This document shows positions 58,106-64,000 of a DNA stretch of 64,000 bases, piece by piece. Position 1 is the first letter of the stretch; each line of letters begins with the position of its first letter. A program made the position numbers and the translations under genes. This stretch comes from Taxillus chinensis (Eukaryota > Streptophyta > Magnoliopsida > Santalales > Loranthaceae): contig CM042085.1 of NCBI GenBank assembly GCA_023512835.1, positions 39,944,324-40,008,323 on the forward strand. Direction: 5' to 3'. A model generated the notes under the pieces. That model searched no databases, had not been told where the DNA came from, and saw nothing but the letters and a program-made list of their open reading frames with translations.

Positions 58106-59450
58106 TGTCACGCCCCGAATTTCCAACCCGAGGAAACAGGTACGTGACTCCCCATTCACCCACACGGAGGGCAACGGGGTTAGATTACTGGATGCCACAC
58201 AAACAAGACTAACAATTACAATAAATCAAACAAGCCACATCTTTATTTAATTTCAAACATTTAAGGTTCACAAACCAACCATGTCCTTACAACAATTCAA
58301 TTCCCTTAGTACATTTCCCCCCTTGGGGTTACATAAATTAAGAAATTACATCATTGAAGTGAACAATGAGATAAAGATGGTCTTCCACCTTGGTGTATCC
58401 ACCTAACACCTATAAGTCCCTGGAAAACAAGCAAACACAGTAGGAGGGGTGAGCAACCACAGCTCAGTAGGGCTCAAGTCTCCCCAACCCTTCCCATGTT
58501 CCTAGCAGCTACATGCATGTGCACAGGTGTAGTGACGTGGCAGTATTCATATATATATATATATAAACAGATATAATCCATAGACTATCCTAGAACCCTA
58601 GAACAGAGGAGGATTTAGGAAGAACAGAACCCCTACCTCAAGTAAAATGCAACAACACCGCAATACTGTTCCCACGCCGAACGTTGTCTGCCCACGAGAC
58701 ACCGATCACCCACGCAAGACGCCTGGCAGCAACCAGGAGCTCTCCTTCCCTCTCTCTCTCTCTCTACGACGGCTGGTGGAGCAACAAACCCTAAACCTAA
58801 AACAGAGGGGCTTCTCCTCCTTATATAGACAACACAACATCAAAACAACGTAGTTTTGATTAAGTGAATCCCAGCATCAAAACGACGTAGTTTTGATGGG
58901 ACAAGCTATGACCTTCCCACATCCATACACACCAAAATATTCACAATTCCAACATAGTCCTTTGAGAAAAGATGATTAGAATGACAAAACCAAGGTAACC
59001 ATGCAAAAACATGCTTGCACGCCAATTTGAACGCCAATTCCCCAATTGGCGTGTAGCTCCAAATGCACTGAAACTTCACCCCAAGCCTCCTTGCATCTTG
59101 TAGAGGTCTGAGAAGCAAAAATATGCTTGCACGTGAAATAGGTGAATTCACGTGCAGCTCCAAATGCTCTGAAATTTCTGTGGTAGATAGAGGACCTCAT
59201 TCTAAGCAACTTTTGTTCTTGCACGCCAATTGTTTGAGGCCATCTACTATATCAAAAGTGAGCTCCAAAATCTGCCAAAACAGCTTAAAACCGCATGTAT
59301 ATGCATAGCATCTTCCTAGGGCATAAATGTACGTTACCACTTGTCACATGCACCTCCCAAAAGTCCCCTCTTGGGCTTATCTCTTACCTCAAACTTGTGC
59401 ACCAACATCCAAGGTATTTGTGGTTAACTTCTTACACACGGGTCATTACA
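58106..59450 (-). repeat. Solo A-type LTR in B 5' LTR
   Basis: Minus-strand TGTAATGACCCG...GGGGCGTGACA, 1345 bp, flanked by CACAC (58101-58105 and 59451-59455) in a CA/TA microsatellite. It retains the paired ACGT motif (58839-58860, one changed base in the core; 58876-58897), TATA (58821-58828) and a short CT tract. No coding sequence. Confidence 0.86.
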
Positions 59451-59690
59451 CACACACACACACACAGATATATATATAATCGCACATCCATAAGACGAAT
59501 TTACATACACATATAACTATTTCTAACGATTTGCAAACATGAACATTAGAGAATAACACCTACCTGATTGTTATCTCCAAGGATTATTATGACAGTTTGC
59601 TTCAAACTCTCTTGCTCCTCTTGCCAAGCTTGCGCACGCACAACCAAATAGGTTTCTACCCTAGTTCCCCTCTATTTATACTACCTTAAC

Positions 59691-59730
<40 letters not shown>
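59691..59730. repeat. AAT/ATA trinucleotide microsatellite
   Basis: About 13 perfect ATA units in the B 5' LTR. Confidence 0.9.
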
Positions 59731-60091
59731 GTAGGAATAATCATAGTAATAAAAATAATAATTTATTATAAAAATTAACCTCAAGTATTATTAAATTATA
59801 TTACGAATACTAACATAATAATAATAATAACCAGGCCTCAACATTAAATACCCAGATTAATAATAATTACATAATAATAAATCGTACAACAATAATAACA
59901 GGACATGTTTAAATAATCCTTTTTAATAATCATAATAATATTTAATAATAACTTAACATATTAAAAATCATACTAACAATAATAATGACCCAAAATGCTA
60001 ATGCTAAGGGCACACTGCCGAATAGATATTTCAAACTCTATTCGGGGCCTAACTTACAACCGCTCACACAGGTACGGGTCTTTATACTACC

Positions 60092-60145
60092 TGCTTTCGC
60101 ATCCTGTTGACAACAATGACAACCACCTGCATCATGGGAACAACA
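60092..60145 (-). repeat. C1 5' LTR, first 54 bases
   Basis: The minus strand TGTTGTTCCCATGATGC aligns with the S1 start TGTTGTTTCCATGAGCC and continues ggttgtcattgttgtcaa like S1. It closes the C1 element on the right and joins to 41577 across B. Confidence 0.85.
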
Positions 60146-61823
60146 GTGAATTTTCCACGAAGCTCCGAAATCCATCACGTAAGCTCTAAGAATATCCTCC
60201 AAGGACTGGATAGTCCTCTTTGATTGCCCATCGGTTTCAGGATGAAAGGCTATGCTTAAGCTCAATTTAGTCCTTAAGGCCTCCTGTATGCCCTTTAAAA
60301 ATTAAGCGGTAAAATGGGCATCTTTGTCGAATACTATAGACAATGGAACACCATGCAACTACACAATCTCATCAATATGAAGCTGATTGAGGCTACTTAT
60401 ACTACTTTTCTATTTCATTTCCAAGAAGTGTGCTGACTTTATCAAACGATCCACAATGACCCATATCATGTTTTTACCTCCTTAAGTGGGTGGAAGTCCA
60501 GTCACAAAGAGAGTGGCACATCTTAGTCCCACCCGAATTCCCTGCTAACCTCAAAGCATAGAACACCCTCATCTCCCCCTCTCGCATATAAGAAACCATA
60601 AACAACCTTGCCCAAAACCTCAACTCATGCTTTGCCCATATTGGCCACTTCTTAATTAACGTTTTTGCCTCAACTCTCGCACAAAGCTTGTCATACTCCT
60701 CATCTCCACTGTCCCTCTTGGACATGGATATATAAGTCAGGCATTACACCATAGGACTCAGAACTAATTTATTAGCATAAATAGTTAATTGCAATGAAGT
60801 TACTTGCTTTATCATCCCCCATTCCCTCAAGGTAACATCAGCCTTTCCCTTTCTGCTCAAGGCATTAGCCACCATGTTCCCCTTTCTAGGAGTATAAGCT
60901 ATGATAAAATCAAACTACTAAAGGTAATCCACCCATATCCTCTGCCTCAAATTTAAATCTCTCTGGGCGAACACATATTGGAGACTCTTGTGGTTTGAAT
61001 ACACCACAAACTTCTCTTCTAATAGGTAGGGCTACCAACTATTTAAGGCAATGATTACTACTGCCAACTCCAAGTCATGAGTTAGGTAATTCTGCTCATG
61101 AGGTTTCAACTGTCTCAACGTATAGGCTATCACCCGACTCTCTTGCATTAACAAACAACCCAAGTCCATTCTAGAGGTATCACAATACACCTCATATGGA
61201 ACGGCCTCTTGCGGTAACCTCAGAATTGGTGCAGTGGTCAAACAAGTCTTCAAGTTCTTGCTGACACTCGGTCCACTCAAACTTTACTTCCTTCCTTCTC
61301 AAGGTTATCATGGGGACTGCTATCCATGAAAAGCCCTCCACAAAATGCTAGTAGCAAACAAAAGATGTTCCTGCAATACCATAGTCGGGTGCTCCTCGTG
61401 CTCCTCTTTGAAACTTGAATATACAAGTATATTATCCATGAAAACCACCATGAAGGAATCAAGTTAGGGAAGAAAACTTGAATTATCAATTGCATGAACA
61501 CTATTGATGCATTAGTGAGCCCAAATGGCATCACCAACCACTCATACTACCCAAACCTATACCTGAAAGCTATCCTTAGAACATCCACCTTTCTTACTCT
61601 CAATTGTTGGTAGCCCGATATCAAATCCACTTTGGAGAACTACTATGCACCACTTAGTTGGTCAAACAAGTCATCTATTTGGGGTAGAGGATACTTGTTC
61701 TTCATTGTCACCCGATTTAACTTCCTATAGTCAATGCACAACTACAAGAAAACATCAGCTTTCTTCGCGAACAACACCGAAACACCCCACGACGAGGTAC
61801 TCGGCCAAATTGACCTAAATAAA
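60146..61823 (-). pseudogene. G0 pol: reverse transcriptase, RNase H, integrase core
   Basis: Strongly decayed minus-strand gypsy. RT motifs [17 protein letters not shown] and [10 protein letters not shown], with a catalytic motif read as FMDN (Asn codon 61433-61431). RNase [67 protein letters not shown]. Integrase: SGGTKMCHSL joined directly to the core, with part of the zinc region deleted near 60510, then HPETDGQSKRT and VMDFGASWK. It stops at 60146, where C1 inserted, and resumes at 6863. Many stops and frameshifts mark it as the oldest layer. Confidence 0.86.
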
Positions 61824-63424
61824 TTGATTTGATAGGTTTTGCAGCAAGTGCACTAATCAAGTAATAAAGTGGAGTATTTAAACTCTGGTTGTTGAACCCA
61901 CAGGGAGGTAGCTAATGCTGTCAAGTAGCAAGCACTAAGCTAACAAGTCTTATTTTATGTCTGAACAAATGATGTTTGTTTTGAATTGAGTTCTAAATAC
62001 TGAATCATGCAAAGCACTGAATCTAGAAAAAAAAAGCAATCTGTAGAAACTTCGGCACAAATTGGAGATAGATAGTAAGTTAAAGGTTCTAGGGTCACAA
62101 CTTCACCACCCAATGCCCTGTAATGTTCTGGTTATGATACTTATTCTTAAACAATTTAATTAATTCCATATACATATTGATCATTACCCACCAATCTTAC
62201 ACTTGGTCTATGTTAAGAAAGGTTTAAGCTTTTATTCCATTTGGTCCATAAGAATAAAAGATACAAAGGGAAACAACCAATCTAACAATCACAGACTTGG
62301 TCCATCATGCAATTATCAAACCTAGTTCATCAAAATCCACCCTAGATAAGGGCTGAAATAATCTAATCATGCATAAATCAGATTGAACAGTCAAATGTGA
62401 TGAACTAAATATGAAATAGAATTTTCTCATAATTAACAAGCATAATCCATAAACCCAGAATTACAACAGGTCATTGGGGGCTACATTGCTCCCCTAGAAA
62501 TAGAGTTTTACCCCATAAATATTCTTACAATCAAAGCAAACCCAAAATAAAACATACTGATAGTAGCAGTAGAGAGAGAGAGAGAGAGAAAGATAATAAT
62601 TAACAACTCCAGCCCTTCTCCTTCTCTACCAGAAACCCTAGTCGTCCAGTTCCAGATGTTACTCTCCCTCCAAGAATGTGCTGATCCTCCAAAAATGTGT
62701 TTTAGCCCCCTTTTCTTCTCCAAGATCTCTCCTTTTATAGGGCTTCAAGTCATGCATAAAGTGTGCCCTAGTGCCAGCTGTTGTCACTTACCAAAACAAC
62801 GTAGTTTTGGTAAATGACATCCATTCTTCCTTCAACTGTCAATAAAATTCAATCCAAGTAGAATTTGGACCAGGTTTTTTAGAGAAAAATCATCAGCATA
62901 ATAAAACAAAGTAGATGGTGCAAAAACATAGCTACACGTGACAAAGGTCATTGTCACGTGTAGCCTCCAATTGGGCTTAAACATCTCCACAAGCTTTAGA
63001 ACTTCATCTAGATGGCTCCCATGCAAAAATACCTCTGCACGTGGCAAAGGTCATTATCATGTGCCCCTCAGAATGAACTGAAAATCACCCTTAAGCCTCC
63101 TTACATCATGTACAAGGCTCCTATGTACTTAACTCATTGCCTATGACAATGAGCCATGTCACGTGCAACTCTATTTTGCCTTCTTTTGAGTTCATCTTCT
63201 GCCCAAAGCTTCCTCTTGAGTAGATAGGGTGATTTAGTTGATGTGTATGAAAAAACAACTCTCAAGAACCTGTCAAAATAGCTTTAAAACACCAATATAG
63301 TACAAGTAGTGTCTTCCTAGGGGTTAGAGCAAATATATATATATTAATATGGAAATAGGCCTTAATCACACTTTAAAACACCCTAAAAATGGCCTAGAAT
63401 AATGACATAAATGCACGTTATCAC
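61824..63424 (-). repeat. Solo LTR S2 (D-type) in G0
   Basis: Ends read TGATAACGTGCA on the minus strand at the right; the left end is ttgatttgatagg. AAATAAA flanks both sides (61817-61823, 63425-63431). Inside are GAACCCACAGGGA, a GA tract (about 62572-62590) and a single relaxed ACGT-type repeat (CCAAAACAACGTAGTTTTGG, 62792-62811). There are CACGTG-rich stretches (62930-63050). No coding sequence. The exact left terminus is uncertain by a few bases. Confidence 0.75.
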
Positions 63425-63800
63425 AAATAAAACCCCTCTCCTCTAGCTCAAATTGCTTTTGGAGCTCACACAACTCCATTGGTCCTATACAATAAGCCAC
63501 ATATAAGATATGCCCATTCCTAGTAGCAAATGAATGGTAAACTCCACACTCTACTCTAGGAGTAACTCCACAAAATCCTCAGGAAAAACAACTTCAAATA
63601 GCTCAACGACAGTTGCCCATGCTTGCTTACCCAAACTCACTTCCTCCTTAAAGACCATGTATGCTAACCGGTTGGTAATAACATTCCAAAACTGTTACAT
63701 CGGTTTCATTATACTCACCTCAGCTTCCTATTCCTTATTTAAAGAACCAACTGCACTTGAGGGCGTTGTTGGGTATCATAGGATTTGGTGAAGCTGCCAA
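63425..63800 (-). pseudogene. G0 pol: region upstream of RT
   Basis: The minus strand translates, with stops, to a segment equivalent to DVFPEDLVELPP..VEFTI..LLPG..PIS..AYRM..VEL of other chromoviruses here (pieces readable: ELFEVVFPEDFVELLLE, QKQFELEERG). It continues G0 across S2. The end near 63800 is approximate. Confidence 0.72.
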
Positions 63801-64000
63801 TAATATTTCTAAGTTTGGAGACTCGAAGATCCGAAGGTAACAAGGTAGTAGAGTCGAAGTTCGAAGAAGAGTAAAACTGTTACTAGTCTGAATGATAAAA
63901 GACTCGTAGACTTGAAGAGTCGTATCTTAGAATTAACATAACATAAATTAACTTGAAGACCTGAAGAATGCGAAACTGAAGAGTCCCCAAAGATGCCTTA
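63801..64000 (+). repeat. C1/S1-type LTR sequence at the right edge
   Basis: Rich in GACTCGAAGA, GTCGAAG and ACTCGTAGA motifs in the plus orientation, as in S1 14250-14780. Probably the start of another LTR of that family extending beyond the window. The terminus was not identified. Confidence 0.5.

Larger units (their letters stand above)
41578..60086 (-). mobile_element. Ty3/gypsy element B inserted in C1 5' LTR
   Basis: Minus-strand chromovirus with both LTRs (41578-43162, 56631-60086), primer binding site, a fused gag-pol frame and polypurine tract. Flanked by CTACC at 41573-41577 and 60087-60091. Element C, a D-type LTR fragment and an A-type solo LTR are nested within. Confidence 0.92.
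56631..60086 (-). repeat. B 5' LTR, interrupted by a solo LTR
   Basis: TGTAACGCCCC at 56631 to TTTATA at 60086, where the expected TG start reads TA on the minus strand. Minus-strand TATA region at about 59672-59680 (TATTTATA on plus) and microsatellites: TA (58087-58098), AAT (59691-59730). Net about 2.1 kb, longer than the 3' LTR, which lost a segment to the D-type replacement. Confidence 0.88.
6864..60145 (-). mobile_element. Ty1/copia element C1 (about 7.6 kb net, spread over 53 kb)
   Basis: Minus-strand copia element: 5' LTR 60145-60092 plus 41577-40068, primer binding site 40065-40054, gag, protease, integrase, reverse transcriptase and RNase H down to 33213, then a shortened 3' LTR 33200-32959 plus 7133-6864. 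LTR termini read TGTTGTTCCC and GGAAATATCA on the minus strand. The flanks are GTGAG (6859-6863) and GTGAA (60146-60150), a 5-bp TSD with one G/A difference, in G0 integrase. S1, S3 and B are nested inside. Confidence 0.85.

Noticed and set aside
1..64000. tRNA, rRNA or other structural RNA genes
   Set aside because: Only tRNA-complementary primer binding sites (12-18 nt) were found; no cloverleaf or rRNA-like segments recognised.

Overview
The window is plant nuclear DNA from a large, repeat-rich genome. The evidence is Tekay/Del-like Ty3/gypsy polyproteins with chromodomain-like C-termini, Ty1/copia elements with UBN2-type gag, an L1-type LINE with a plant-type RNase H domain, initiator-tRNA-Met primer binding sites, and C-to-T decay of the kind 5-methyl-CHG/CG causes. 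I find no host gene, tRNA, rRNA or CRISPR. Nearly the whole window can be explained as one nested stack of retrotransposons whose boundaries and target-site duplications (TSDs) can be read directly. The species is not identifiable from this.

Stack, oldest outward layer first. (1) G0, a decayed minus-strand gypsy pol, is visible only at 6483-6863 and 60146-63800. (2) Left flank of G0: a plus-strand LTR remnant (6141-6482) was split by minus-strand gypsy A0 (3676-6140), and A0 gag was split by plus-strand gypsy A1 (1-3675). (3) C1, a minus-strand copia element, inserted in G0 integrase and now spans 6864-60145 (TSD GTGAG/GTGAA). About 7.6 kb of that is C1 itself. (4) Inside C1: solo LTR S1 in its 3' LTR (7134-32958, TSD ACCTA/ACCCA), solo LTR S3 in pol (34481-35801, TSD CCTTG), and gypsy B in its 5' LTR (41578-60086, TSD CTACC). 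(5) Inside S1: a full-length LINE (7165-14093, 16-bp TSD) and the LTR element M1 (15545-32260), which landed in the S1 TATA box. (6) Inside M1: gypsy A2 (18509-27681), with rearranged edges. (7) Inside B: gypsy C (43889-51997), a foreign LTR fragment (42803-43038) and a solo LTR (58106-59450). (8) Solo LTR S2 (61824-63424) sits in G0.

The most unusual content is in M1. Between its primer binding site/gag and its polypurine tract/3' LTR lies no pol but a decayed reading frame of about 900 codons (28031-30762). Its N-terminus resembles the plant 'putative transposon protein' domain, and its C-terminus carries a recognisable Ulp1/C48 SUMO-protease His-Asp-Gln-Cys set. A second notable signal is that the two youngest-looking gypsy copies, A2 and C, are damaged preferentially at CAG/CTG trinucleotides, including inside their primer binding sites. 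That points to post-integration mutation or to a methylation-linked sequencing artefact. Third, the A/C-type LTRs share a promoter module of two 22-nt ACGT-core near-palindromes about 36-37 bp apart, followed by a TATA box and a GA/CT tract.

Every coding region listed is a pseudogene in the assembled sequence. None is expected to give full-length protein as read, although A2 and C frameshifts may partly be assembly error.
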